Assembly: GCA_951213105.1 (NCBI GenBank)
Contig: OX578153.1
Location: forward strand, 58,348,020-58,412,019
DNA length: 64,000 nucleotides
Source of the DNA: Amaurobius ferox
Taxonomy: Eukaryota; Arthropoda; Arachnida; Araneae; Amaurobiidae
Direction: 5' to 3'
In this document: piece by piece, positions 1 through 11,078 of the stretch
Layout of the letters: every line of letters begins with the position of its first letter
How positions within the stretch are numbered: the stretch's first letter is position 1
The notes under the pieces: model-generated
Database searches by the model: none
Seen by the model: the letters and a program-made list of their open reading frames with translations, nothing else
What the model was told of the DNA's origin: nothing
Position numbers and translations under genes: made by a program

Positions 1-49
1 ACCTGGAAAAAGGTGGTGGATATTTAACATAGGTAAGGTAAGTTGTGTG

Positions 50-213
50 GTAGCAGCCGACTTTGCTCTTGCTAAGGACATCGGATCAAAGATTGTACCC
101 GAATTATAAGTTTGGAGTTGAAGCTAGCTTTTGCTCTAAGCGTATAATGTCGGTTTTGTAAGCACGAGGTCCCGAGTTCAGGCCTGGCAACTCTCATTCG
201 CTACAGTTGCATG
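50..213 (+). mobile_element. Possible tRNA-like SINE insertion, copy 1 only
   Basis: About 165 bases present here and missing from the duplicate, where the flanks join directly near 13,789. The insert contains a weak B-box-like stretch (GAGTTCAGGCC at about 175). It is bracketed by similar 9-mers, AGTTGTGTG on the left and AGTTGCATG on the right, which could be a decayed target duplication. It could also be a deletion in copy 2. Confidence 0.35.
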
Positions 214-1524
214 AACTATCCTCGCTAAACTATATGGCGCTGGGCTGTAAAGAAACATGTTGTGCAATTACAATCTACTCCTCTGTATCTGCAGAATTTC
301 ATAAACCTTCGCCAATATTCATTTAAATCAATTGAACGATACTGATCTGTAATGATCTTTAAATATTATGTATACTGCATATATTATATATCTACTTCAG
401 CTGGGCTGCCCAGTTCAGTTCCGATTATTGATATCCGATTATCGATCTGGTCCGTGAAATAATTTTGAAGCCCTTGAACCTAGCATGCTTTTAAATAAAA
501 CATTTCAAACAAATTTAATTATTTGAATTTTCTATAATTTTTAATGATGTTCTAACTACTGAAATTTACAACATTTTAGAGGGTGTTCGTATGCTTATAA
601 TTGCAATTCATGTTTCTAATATATTTGTAAAATATATCTAAATTTTAAATTTTTATTTAATTTGAGGTGCTCGCAGCTAGAAGGTTTATTTTTTTAATGC
701 AACTTCTTAAGGTGATTTTTAACACCCACAACTAACGACAGATACGACTGGGAAGCGCACGAAATTCACAAAAAGGAAACTCTATACTCATTAGGATTGG
801 TTTGTATCATAAGCAATTGCTGAAAGCCGCCATTTAAAAAGAGGTCTGTTCCTCTTACTCAATTTTTCGTAAAACTTTTGAAGTTGCTTTTTTCCTTTCT
901 TAACAGTGCTTTTGGGCCTAAATGCTCAGCCATGCAACCTTGAACTATTTAATTCACAATATTGAACGCATTTTTACATACTATAAAATACATAATAGGG
1001 TATTTATTGGAAAGTATTGAAATAGGATCGCGTCATGTTTATACTAGGTTTACACAATTTGAGGATATTAGAACATAATTCAACCATTTTATGATATATG
1101 ATTGTTTCTGCATATGCATGTGTGCAGCACCTATCTGTTCAATTGAAATGCGATGTGCGTCTGTGTGAACTATAGCTCAAGAACTGATCCAGAACTTTTA
1201 TGAAATTTACAGTTGATAATTTATTCTGGTACGTATTAAGTTTCCCTAAAAATTAAAATAATTAAAAGCAATTATATTTCTTATAACCCCCCCCCCCCCA
1301 CGAAAAAAAAAAAAGAAAACTGCAAAAGCTGGGATAAATTATAAAATATTAATATCTATATTTAGCAATGATTTTTTTTCGTAAAATTTTTCGTGAGAAA
1401 TCCCACATAATTAAATGCAATATACTGAGGTAATCCAGCTTAAGGAAATTTCCTATTTAGGGTAAATTTTAGAGAGTTGACGCCAATCAAAATTGAATTT
1501 AAAGTGCAAATTTTGTGTAATTTC

Positions 1525-1821
1525 AAATACTTATGTGTTTTTGTTGTTGAGATCCAGACCGTCCGACCTACCAGAACGGTGTAAGGTAACCGTTTGGACG
1601 GCCGGGAAGTGCCACCCAATTTAGACCGGAGCCTAGTGGGGGAGGCATCCACAAGGACCGTACCCTCCTTCCCCTAACACCAACCTCTCGGAAGGACTTA
1701 CGGCCCCACATGTTTTACGTGATCTTACTCCGCATGAACACGGCGGCAGTTGTGGCAGCGCGCAAACCACCGGGCTACCGCGCCCGAAATGTATGTTAAT
1801 GTATGCCGAAAATACTTATGT
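1525..1821 (-). mobile_element. tRNA-derived SINE, family S (copy S1)
   Basis: Full-length SINE of about 273 bases (1,537-1,809) on the minus strand, flanked by a 12-base direct repeat AAATACTTATGT at 1,525-1,536 and 1,810-1,821. On the minus strand it starts with a short leader, then an A-box-like TAGCCCGGTGG, then a conserved body (ACATGTGGG, CCGTAAGTCCTTCCGAGAGG, CACTTCCCGGCCGTCC) and ends with GGTCTGGATCTCAACAAC. The body recurs at 7,388, 15,125, 23,055, 33,686, 43,668, 55,648 and 58,844. The same insertion sits in the other duplication copy, so it predates the duplication. Confidence 0.9.
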
Positions 1822-2650
1822 ATGTTATTTTGTGCAATTAAACTCAACCAAATGAATTATTAAAGAAATAAAGAGAAAATAAATTTGAGTCGGTAGAGAA
1901 AGTTGCGTGGTTCTCACATTAGATTTTTTATTTTCGTTCTGCATTAATATCTACGTCATATCATTAAACGTATTTATCGCCTAAAACGGTGTTTAGCACA
2001 AATAATTTAATCCCACATGGAAAATGTAGGTTAATCAATTAAATTCTAACTCATTCGAAACCTATTGGATTTATCTCCTTTTGTATATATTTCTTATTGA
2101 TTTCTTGTTTGAATTCAGTTATAATTAGATAGGCACGTGCTCAAAGCGTGAGAATCTGAGCTTGAGAGACCGTTTATCAATCGTCAACTATTAGATAGGA
2201 AGGGAATCAAAAATGCCACAGCAAATATGTATTTCGAACCAAATCGCTTGCAAAGAAACACCTAATGCCAAGGACCAGCAGCAGTTGATTATTCTTTTCT
2301 TAGTGAAAAGAAAACATTATTAAAAAAATTAAAGTATCAGATAGACTTATCACAACAGCAAATTTTAAAACAATAAGAAAATATTTCAGGATTTTTTTTT
2401 AATGTTGTTCTGAGTGATCCGACACAACTGCGCCAGATTGTGTTAAGTACTTTAAAAACATGAAACAAAGGGATTATTTTTAATCTTTGAATAACAAACG
2501 GAAAAGTTAACACGTCAAGGAAGGAAATAAGATTTAAAACACACACAATGGCTTTAATGATTCATGGTAAGAAGATAAGCCAAATTAAAAGCGAAGTCCA
2601 AAAAAATAAATAAAAATTAGTCAAATGAGAAAGGGGGCAGAGAAACCAGA
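1822..2650. other. AT-rich non-coding stretch (duplicated)
   Basis: No gene or recognised element seen. The matching interval is 15,420-16,245. Short open frames here are not maintained as proteins. Confidence 0.6.
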
Positions 2651-2651
2651 T

Positions 2652-3190
2652 CTAAAACATTAGTGTGGGCAGTACATGACTTTCGCTACATGATGCAAAT
2701 ACTTTAATACTTTCAAAGCAAACTAATAATGGACAAGATTCATGGCATAATGTTTTAACGGTGAAAAGTAACATTGTGAGTTGAACTGACATTGGACGTT
2801 TTTCTAGATGACAACATGTAAAATTGTTTTGTCCCAAAATAACTTTGCGCAAACCTAACTTGACAATAACAATCTAACATCTGCTGAGCGATACACTCCA
2901 TTATATTACAATATGTTAATTATAAATTCATTAAGTCGACGTGATTTTCGTAATTTAAGCGTCATAGTTACCAATATGAAGAAATTCTTCGTCAATTTAG
3001 CCCTACATTACAATGTCGTCAAGTTGGCAATAAATCTCCAAATTCGTCGGCAACGTTACATATTTGATGGTACCTACTACTGCTCATTTTTATGTATTTT
3101 TAGATACATGTGCATGAAAAACGTGCAAAATCTCGAGAACGATTCAAATAAGAGTTCTACAGTTTATGTCATCCATTTTAGAAGATAAAA
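2652..3190 (+). repeat. Fragment of the long-TIR family L (tip and inner motif)
   Basis: Begins with GTGGGCAGTACATGACTTT, the tip seen at 5,890, 19,453, 21,320 (inverted) and 58,690 (inverted). It continues into a block with a 'gtcgccaagtt'-type motif and TACTACTG/TTTTTATGTA, also seen at 8,770 and 24,470. A duplicated pair lies at 16,247-16,785. Open frames of 66 and 91 codons survive in both copies, but most of the few differences change amino acids, so I do not call genes. Confidence 0.6.
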
Positions 3191-4069
3191 TAAGTACAGA
3201 ATAATTATTTATTTTAAATTACTGAATGTTCTGATTTTTTTATGAATATTTCAAAAATTCATTCGAAAATTTGAAGATTTTCTCTCAGGTAGCATCCTCT
3301 GTACTAATTCACTGTCTTGCACGATTTAAAAGCGTGTCCAACTGAATACATCCTGAGCATATCGTCCTTTCGCTAAATGGTGTCCTTAAAAATCATCTTT
3401 CATGAATCCGGCAGAAGTTCGCGCAGTTTATTATTATCTTAAAAAATCCAAGTTCACGCAATTATGCAGTTTTCAGCCAGTTTAAAACCAATATTTGTTT
3501 TATCGTTCTTGATATGCTTATAGTATAGTATATTTTTACTTTCTCTCTCTATCTTTTCTTTTTATTTTGTTTGTGCTATTTACGTTCCTTTCTTATATGC
3601 AGTTGTTACTGTAATTGCATTTTTCTCTTTATTATCACTTTAACAAATAAATAAATATATTATTACCAGGATCGCATAATTTTTGCACAACTAGGCTTTA
3701 GCAAATAAATATGTCTATATATCCAATATGAGACATACAGCAATCAATATTAAAATATTTTTATTATATATTAAAAATTTATTATTATATGTTAACTATA
3801 TATTTAATATATATATTAATTATTATATAAAAAATTATTTTTAATTTTCATTTATTTAGGTTAAATATTTTTTAGGGTAAAATAGTCTCAGTTATTTTCT
3901 TTGCACGCCAATCGAGTATATATCGGTGATGACACCTTTGTCTACTCTTACATCATAGTGAACTATCATAAGCACTAAGCCAGTTAAATAACCTTAATAA
4001 GGCTCTACTTTTCTGCATGCCTTCTGCTTTGAAAGTATTAGTTGAAAATAGCTGATGTATTAGTTGAAA
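3191..4069. other. AT-rich non-coding stretch
   Basis: Duplicated at 16,784-17,640. It contains ATTATATATTAA-type low complexity around 3,760-3,840. No gene seen. Confidence 0.6.
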
Positions 4070-4500
4070 AAGATGAAGTATTAGTTGAAGCTGAAGTTTA
4101 TACTCCTACCTAGTCATTCCATTTCATGGTCCGGACTTTGAAGGTGGGGTCGCATCAGAGGCTTAGAGAAACTGTTTACTCGATTAGGAGAAAAGATGAA
4201 AACCAAACATAAAACAGGACCTATGGGTCGCCCGAACCCACCGGGCAGAAAAATCCGCCAAATCCATGACACTGTGAATGGCCACTAGAGTGTACCAAAT
4301 CCACATTTTGCCGAACGGGACCAAGCGCCACTAGCACATACGAGAAACACCGACGGAGACGTTAGAAACCCTCACCCACCAGGACAGAGACCCGCTCGCA
4401 AGGGAACCAACTAGGCAATCCAACTACCACAAGAACGACCAGGAACACCCAACTCAGAGATTTTTATAAATACTTGGCACAAACTTACAACCTCCGAATG
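4070..4500. repeat. GC-richer block of unknown origin (copy 1)
   Basis: Noticeably GC-richer than its surroundings (for example CACCCACCAGGACAGAGACC near 4,372) and shared with 17,641-18,090. It is interrupted by stops in all frames I followed and matches no protein I recognise. It could be a decayed transposon tail. Confidence 0.4.
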
Positions 4501-4542
4501 TTAAAGTGGCGGTTACCCTCGAGATAAAAAGCAAAACAATGC

Positions 4543-4597
<55 letters not shown>

Positions 4598-4598
4598 T
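4543..4598. repeat. (AT)n microsatellite
   Basis: Uninterrupted TA dinucleotides apart from one TG step. The duplicate at 18,153-18,173 is much shorter, so the array length changed after duplication. Confidence 0.97.
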
Positions 4599-5885
4599 GT
4601 TTATTATTAGAACGATTATTAGAAAGATAATTAATTAAATTATACAATAACAGAGGTAATAAAACTACCTGGGGACTATTTTAAAACAAATATTAAAATA
4701 TCTTAATAAGTCAAAATAAGTAAATCATAATATCACAATAAATAAATAACAATAATAAACATTAAATAACATACAAAAATACCAAACTATAACTTATAAA
4801 ATATATAATGAATTATCATAATGTATGAAGCAAAATATCATAATAAATCGTAATTTATATTTATAATTCATTTATAATTATATTTATAATACATACATAA
4901 AAATCCACTGTATTACGACAATATTTACCTCTACCTATTGCCTCTTTACATTCCACTCTTCTATGAAATGTCTCATGTAGGCTGCACATGATTCCCCCCC
5001 CCCCCCCCAAATGCAATGAATTATTTCACAGCGCAATGATGTTGTACAAGACCTACACCTCAACGGTTTTGATATTGAATTTATGCCACGCAAATTAAAA
5101 TACGTCTTTTGACATCTTGTCTTTTGACAACTTATAAGTCAAAACAGAATAACTAATATCCACAGACAAAATCTTTATCAAAATGCAATTAACATTAATA
5201 TTTCTTGAAATAAATAACTATTGGCGAATTCATTGATTTCAAGATACAAAACTATTGCGGAAAATAACTTATTTCATGAATGGAAAGAACTAATCCACGA
5301 AAATGGTGTTAATAGATTTGCTGCATAATATAGCACAGGAAAATTGAACATAATTTACCGTACTCGCTACTTTACATACAATTGTATATAGTTCTTTCAG
5401 TTCAATCATCCCACTTGGCGACAAATTTGGGAATTTTTTTAAATGCCGCCAATTTGATCAAAAAGCTGCCAAATTGATAAAATGACTCAAAAGTAATGAA
5501 AATGGCGGCTAATTGATGATAATCCAAAGATTTGTAAAAGTTCAATTTCCTCAATGACCCCCTCTCTTTCTGGGAATTAATTTTTTTTTTGTTTTGTAAA
5601 TTTGTTTACAAACTGGACCAGAATGTTTTATTCTTCAGATCTGCCTGTGCAGATAATTTTATATAGCGAGATCGGAGATTTTTTAAAATTTTTTTAGAAG
5701 AATTGACTTAAATATTTTATTAGAATGATTTGAAAAACAATGCCAATTAAAATATTGTAGGGATTTGTACATACTTGCGAATATTAAATATCTTTAAATT
5801 ATATATTCCGTACACAGAACGGGTATACTGCTAATTAATAATAGTTGTTCTGGCTCTATTTCTATGAACTTCTAGGAAAGTAAAA
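4599..5885. other. AT-rich non-coding stretch with family-L motif block
   Basis: Contains a 15-C homopolymer at 4,994-5,008 and, at 5,418-5,530, tandem-like reuse of 'gccaaattgat..aaaatga' with 'cttggcgac'. That block recurs at 12,030, 18,985 and 58,495 and belongs to family L. No gene seen. Confidence 0.55.
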
Positions 5886-5889
5886 AATC

Positions 5890-6450
5890 TGATATGGGCA
5901 GCAAATGACTTTCCCTAGAGAATTAAATTTATGTTATAGTTATTCATTAATAATTCATTATATTGAGTTTAATTGCACAAAATAACACCCATAATTACTT
6001 AAAATTACACTGAATTTGCACTTTTAATTCAATATTTGTTCTCATTTGGTAACTGGGCTTATTTTCAAAGGTGGCGTAGTGAAAATGCGAAAAGAACTAA
6101 AACATCTCAAGGATGGCTAGACCTAGTGTGGGGGTTGGTCTTATTCGATTTATCGTTAAAAATCACGTGTAAAATGAGCACTTAATTGATATATTTGAGC
6201 ATACGTAGTTTTTTGTTTTAGAATTTGACAATTTTTGCGGCCCATTTTACCAAAAAAAGCCAGGTTATTTTTTCCGCATCGTACCAAAATCTCATCAACA
6301 CCAGGGTATTTATCTACCAAATTTTGTAAAATTCGATATTCGTTTTTCAGCTAGAGTGGATACATACAATATTTTTACGGACCATTTCGCAAATTAAGGC
6401 GGGTTCTGTTATTCCGTATCGTACTTAAAACTAATCAGCAAAACTAATCA
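5890..6450 (+). mobile_element. Half of a foldback element (family L, left arm only)
   Basis: Matches the left arm of the complete inverted-repeat element at 19,453-21,340: tip GGCAGCAAATGACTTTCCC, then TTCTCATTTGGTAACTGGGC, TGAAAATGCGAAAA and GAGCATACGTAG in the same order. The loop and right arm present in copy 2 are absent here. The sequence jumps at about 6,455 to material found at 21,540. Confidence 0.75.
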
Positions 6451-6479
6451 GCAGAACTTATGCAGCCGCTTGTACCTCC

Positions 6480-7190
6480 AGCACAGATGATGATACAGAT
6501 GTAGCATAATCCTTTTTTTATTCATGACGATTGTAGGTGCGGTTCTAGCAATCTCTGATATGATTTGAAGAACATTCTATTCTGGCAATTCTTTCCACGT
6601 CTTTTGTCGCCAAGTTAAAAATCTCAATATTCTATTCTAGCAGCTCTTTTCGGGTCCTTTGCCGCCCTTTTGTCATTTTTGTTTCGCTTTTGTCGTCTTT
6701 TGCTGTCAAGGTAAAAATCGTCCTTTTTGTCGCCGTTTGTGTAACAGTTGATCCGCAGCAATTCGAACATCGGCCGTTCGGCCGTTCGAACGTTCGGCCT
6801 ACAACAGCTTCGCGGGCTTAACTCGCTACGTAAAAAGCATCACAGAATCCGGTACCGCTTTCAGCATCTTTTGAACATCACAGAATCCGGTACCGCTTTC
6901 AGCATCTTTTGTCGCTATTTTGTTGTCTTTTGTCACCAAGGTAAAAATCGCAACAATCCATTTTTACAACCCTTTCCGCATCTTTTGTCGCTGTTTTGTC
7001 ATTTTTAATCGCCCTTTTGCCGTCCTTTGTTGCCCTTTTGTGGACAAGGTAAAAATAAAAAAATCTGATTTCCATGTTGTGCTCTATGAGCCACAGAACA
7101 CCTGTTGCACAAACAGCCGTTGCTACATGCGACCTCCGACAGCCAGCAGTTCCAGATTCTGTGATGTTTTTTAGCGTAGTGAGTTAAGCC
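6480..7190 (+). mobile_element. Foldback-type element with about 100-base internal units (copy 1, rearranged)
   Basis: Built from units running 'CAAGGTAAAAATCG ... CTTTTGTCGTCTTTTGTCGC', restarting at about 6,611, 6,707, 6,937 and 7,047. Complete inverted arms are visible in the counterpart at 21,575-22,360. A short GTTCGGCC expansion sits at 6,771-6,800 and is absent from copy 2. Open frames here come from the biased unit composition and are not called genes. Confidence 0.65.
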
Positions 7191-7216
7191 CGCGAAGCTC
7201 ACATAATATGAGAAGT

Positions 7217-7363
7217 ATGAGAAAAAGTGATTCAAAAGAACATTTATTCCTAAATTCCTGGAAAATGCCCTCCCCAGCTTTAAGAAAAACCACCACTATT
7301 ATTCGTAGAATTTACCAGTTCTATGCTAGTGTATGTGATCTAGCTACTGAGCAAGTTAAATAA
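7217..7363 (+). pseudogene. Unidentified coding-like fragment (48 codons), copy 1
   Basis: Open frame from ATG to TAA that aligns residue by residue with 22,884-23,039. Shared segments include LFLNSWKM and SPALRK, and IYxxYASVCD followed by TEQVK. Several differences are conservative (S/T, D/E). I do not recognise the family. In copy 2 it lies one frame off an upstream open stretch, suggesting a frameshifted remnant of a longer protein. It follows the foldback element directly. Confidence 0.35.
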
Positions 7364-7387
7364 GCTAAATAATTTACTGTTTGGGCC

Positions 7388-7675
7388 TCTTCTTCTTGGA
7401 CCCAAATCAGCTGACCTCTCCGAAGGTGTAATAAGATATCTGTTTGGAAGGCCGAAAGTACCACTCAATGTAGACGGGAACCCAGTGAGGGATGCATCCA
7501 CAGAGATCGTACCCTCCATCCCCTATCAACAACGTATCGGAAGGACTTACGGACCCACATGTTTAACATGATCGATCACGGCGACTGTTTTGGAAGTGGA
7601 TGGGAATCGAACTCGGGTCGATTCTTCTTTCCCGTGTGTTGCATGCACACTCCGTTGTCCCTACTCTTCCCCTGC
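7388..7675 (-). mobile_element. tRNA-derived SINE, family S (copy S2)
   Basis: Minus-strand copy. The 3' end is at the left (GGGTCCAAGAAGAAG read on minus) and the tRNA-like head at the right. A good B box (GAGTTCGATTCCC on minus, about 7,597-7,609) and the conserved body (CACATGTTTAACATGATCG on plus) are present. Its paralog at 23,055-23,341 shows that it predates the duplication. A clear target duplication was not found. Confidence 0.85.
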
Positions 7676-8584
7676 CTATGATTACTCTCTCATCTTAAGG
7701 CCGTGTTTTGAATTAACCCTTTTCTTTCTGTGGACAAATTAACTCCTATATTCTAAATTTTGCGATACGTAAGGTCTGAATTGAGACTTGCCCTTACGGG
7801 CACGGCTTTGATAATCCGGGTTCCCCCATGTTAATTATTTATTTACTTTGATTTCACAACATTTTTCAGGGAGATAAAAGGAAACCTTTTGATTTACTTA
7901 GGAACTCTATAATGATTTCCTTGAGATCATTGAGATATTGCACTTGACCATACCAACAGATACTATGGATTTCAAGGTTATCCCCCTTTGTGATCATAAG
8001 GGTTCCAAAATTTTTGAGTATCTGTATTTTTGAAGTAGACAAAATTCCAACAGAGAGTTCAGCAAATTCCAAATAATTTTACAAATTCAAGGGTAATATT
8101 GAGAAGGAAGCAGACAAACTTCATCCTGAATTTCGTATATTTCAGTTAGATAAGCTGCCAGAAAATATTTAAAAGCAAACCAGACTAAATTGCCCATGGA
8201 TATTAGTAGACAATGGTTCACAGATTGGACTTCAGATGGTTCAGAGAAATACAAAATCTGTCCTTTATGATGTTGTCTAATCTTATCTAACAATACTGCA
8301 TAGCAATCCTGAATGGGAAAAAATATTCAGGGTGGTAGAAAAAAAAGCAAGAACCCAATTATAGACTCAAGCTTGAAGAGTTTGTCGTGTTTGAAAGTAA
8401 CCAGAGGGGTATTTGTTATGAACAAGTAAAAATAGTAAATTCACGGGGAACATATACTTATTTGAAAAAATGTTATAATTCTGAATATGTTAAATTGTAT
8501 GATTATAGTTTTACTAGAGATATAATAGATTGTAAGTGTAAGTTTATCGTTTGTATTGATATGTATAAAAAATGATATCATTAA
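7676..8584. other. Non-coding duplicated stretch
   Basis: Counterpart at 23,342-24,235. Open frames at 7,866-8,072, 8,087-8,293 and 8,387-8,575 show no recognisable domain. Only the last stays open in copy 2, with a different end. I see no supported gene. Confidence 0.5.
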
Positions 8585-9300
8585 TTTTTAAATTGTACAA
8601 AACTTCTAAAATTGTAGTAATTTTTAGAACTAATTTTAAAATTGGATTGTTGGCAGATATGAGTTTACATTAATGCTCTTGTAATTTAAATTTTTAAATA
8701 TACTGTTAAAGATATTTTATTCAATTTGGCGAAATATTAAAAAAGTCGCCAAGTTAACAATATTTCGTAAAATTAGTCGCCAAGTCTTACGTATTTAATG
8801 ATACTTACTACTGTTCATTTTTATGTAATTTTCAGCTACATGTATTTGAAAAACGCCTAATAGCTCGAAAACGGTTTAAACTAGCGATCACAAATTGGTG
8901 TCAATCGTTTAAAATTAAAATAACAAAATACGTATAAAATGCTTATATAATTAATATTATTAAACTTCCTGATTTCTTGATGATATTCTTCATTCGAAAA
9001 CTCAACCTTGCGAACGTCCGTTCGTATTTAAAATCAATAAGAGTCCAATATTCACTGATTGAATACTAAATTTTGCTCGGAATTCGTTCGTGAGATATCG
9101 CTTTTTTAAATTGTACAAAACTTCTAAAATTGTAGTAATTTCCCAGTAAAATTGTAGTAACTCCCAGAAAACACACAAACTTGCACACACACACACACAC
9201 ACGCACATATACATCACTTCAAAAACGTTCGATTTAAGGTCAGAATTGCTTGAAACGTGCTCTTCGGTCGAAAACTCGAATTCGAATTTTCGACCCCGTC
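8585..9300 (-). repeat. Family L fragment with (CA)n
   Basis: Read on minus it resembles 57,860-58,690: (GT)n, then 'gatatctcacgaacgaat', then the 'cgccaagttaac' motif block. The (CA)n is at about 9,183-9,203. Duplicated at 24,236-24,900, and a decayed relative lies at 38,900-39,070. Confidence 0.6.
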
Positions 9301-9539
9301 ATAAACATTTACCTTGTTCTATGTATGCTGGGGGAAATAATAAACTGACTATTATCATCGCAACAAATTGCAAAAACATAATTTTCATAAAGATCTAGTA
9401 ATAGGAAAGCTCTAATTCGTGTTGATATTTTATACCAAAATCAAAATTTGTTAATCTGTATGCAGAGTCAAGTTGGGCACATTAGATTTTTTATAGTGGA
9501 CTTTTACACGAAAAATTATACGGTTATGGTAGACCATTA

Positions 9540-9965
9540 AGTTGAAGCTTCCTCGTTTGCCATTCAATTTTCTCTTATGTCTCTTCTGTGGGGTGACAAG
9601 CCCAAGGCATCGTCACACCTTCAAGTGCAGCTGACATCTTGAAGAGTCAATAAAATTGCCAGGGGAAGACATAATTGGAATGAAAGAAAAGGGTGATGCT
9701 GAAGAAGAACGTTCGGAGAGTTCTAAAGAAAGCATTAGTGTGGAAAGGAAAGACTATTGTATTTTCGGGGTGAACAAAAAAGAAAAAGACTTAGAACAAT
9801 GGGTTCATGATAAAAATTTACCCTGAAGGTAGAAATGTGTGTGTGTGGGGGGGGGGGGTCAACAAAATGATTAACGTATTTTCCAGTATGAAAGGAAGAT
9901 TGCGTAAGTTAAGTAAGATATTTGTTAAGTAAAATAATGGAAATTAGACATATTAATTAAGAAGT
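9540..9965 (+). pseudogene. Coding-like dispersed repeat, family Q (copy Q1)
   Basis: Shares CTTCAAGTGCAGCTGACA with 28,190 and 32,045, and keeps protein-level similarity beyond it. One frame is open for about 60 codons (9,645-9,823), with ESSKESISV and an acidic/basic mix, ending at TGA. It lies in the 0.85 kb that copy 2 lacks, so it was inserted after the duplication or deleted from copy 2. A 12-G tract is at 9,847-9,858. Function unknown. Confidence 0.4.
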
Positions 9966-10079
9966 TGTGACTTCTCTTGTCGAAGTAAATATACTCGCTT
10001 ATGAAATAAGTGAATATTTTTATTTATTTGTATTCAATCAACTTTTTTTTAATGTACTAAAAAAACCATTTTTGGAAGT

Positions 10080-10200
10080 TTAATGCAATATTTTGTATTT
10101 TGCAATATTAAAAATGCAATATTTTGTGAAATTAATGCAATATTTTTCATTTTGCAATATTATATAAAATTAATGCAGCATTTTGCAATATTTGTATATG
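10080..10200. repeat. Degenerate AT-rich tandem repeat
   Basis: Repeated 'aatgcaatatttt' and 'tttgcaatatt' words, five or more times, irregularly spaced. Confidence 0.6.
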
Positions 10201-10568
10201 TATCATTAATACATTTGTATTCTTTACTTATAATGATACATATGTAAACAATATGACTTTGATCGAAATCAATAATGAGAAACATCACAACGCAAAATGC
10301 TGTGAATATAAAGTTAATTAAGTACTCGAAAATATCATAACTTTCTTCTTCAGTGCGAATAAGCGTAAAACTTTGTCGCCGTAAATCGAACCTGGGATCA
10401 ATGCATGTCAGCCATACATTATCGTGATGAACAAAATAATTCTCTGGTTCATAAAGCTTAACATTGTCTTAGGAATGTGACTCCACAGACCTGAATGCCC
10501 AAATGAGAGCTAAACCAGGCCAGTCACAAATGTTGTTTCTCTGCTTCATCCTTTCTCAGCTTCGCACG

Positions 10569-10570
<2 letters not shown>

Positions 10571-10651
<81 letters not shown>
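10571..10651. repeat. (AT)n microsatellite at the end of duplication copy 1
   Basis: TA dinucleotides with one TTTA interruption. It marks the end of similarity with copy 2, which itself runs into (AT)n at 25,417 after about 100 unmatched bases. Confidence 0.95.
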
Positions 10652-10656
<5 letters not shown>

Positions 10657-10792
10657 TAAAAAGAAAAAAGCATTTAAAATTTGAAAAAAGAAGGAAGGCT
10701 TAGCGAGAAGCTTACTTAATGGCGGTTAATCTTTAATAACTTCCAATTTCTCGGCCATATCTTTAATAACTTCCAATTTCCATCTTATATAT

Positions 10793-10796
<4 letters not shown>

Positions 10797-10839
<43 letters not shown>

Positions 10840-10929
10840 TGTAAATAACAAAGTACGAAACGCACCCGATTGTAAACTAATAGAAATTGCCAAGTCATAT
10901 AGGCGCAATACAGCTCTATTAATGTCTTG

Positions 10930-10977
<48 letters not shown>

Positions 10978-10979
10978 CA

Positions 10980-11017
<38 letters not shown>

Positions 11018-11019
11018 CA

Positions 11020-11070
<51 letters not shown>
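10797..11070. repeat. Compound (AT)n arrays with repeated palindromic words
   Basis: Three or more TA arrays. The last is broken up by a repeated ATATTATATACAAGATAT word and its inverse (TTGTATATAATAT at 10,928), so the block can fold on itself at several registers. About 90 bases at 10,841-10,927 are non-repetitive. Confidence 0.9.
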
Positions 11071-11072
<2 letters not shown>

Positions 11073-11078
11073 CACACA

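Larger units (their letters stand above)
1..10570. repeat. Segmental duplication, copy 1
   Basis: Co-linear direct copy of 13,741-25,315. Anchors seen by eye: 381-490 with 13,948-14,060; 2,652-3,188 with 16,247-16,783; 4,070-4,500 with 17,640-18,080; 5,890-6,450 with 19,450-20,020; 6,480-7,180 with 21,540-22,150; 7,217-9,530 with 22,884-25,115; 10,386-10,560 with 25,118-25,310. The offset grows from about 13.59 to 15.66 kb through indels, then shrinks. Most 60-base lines differ at only a few positions. The left boundary may lie outside the window. Both copies end near an (AT)n array. Confidence 0.95.

Noticed and set aside
2652..3188. Pair of 66- and 91-codon frames conserved in both duplication copies
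   Set aside because: Few base differences exist and most change the amino acid. The region is a family L repeat end, so openness reflects recent duplication rather than selection.
10503..10703. Frames rich in Tyr-Ile repeats (also 10,792-10,980, 26,151-26,342, 51,342-51,561)
   Set aside because: Translations of (AT)n microsatellites.
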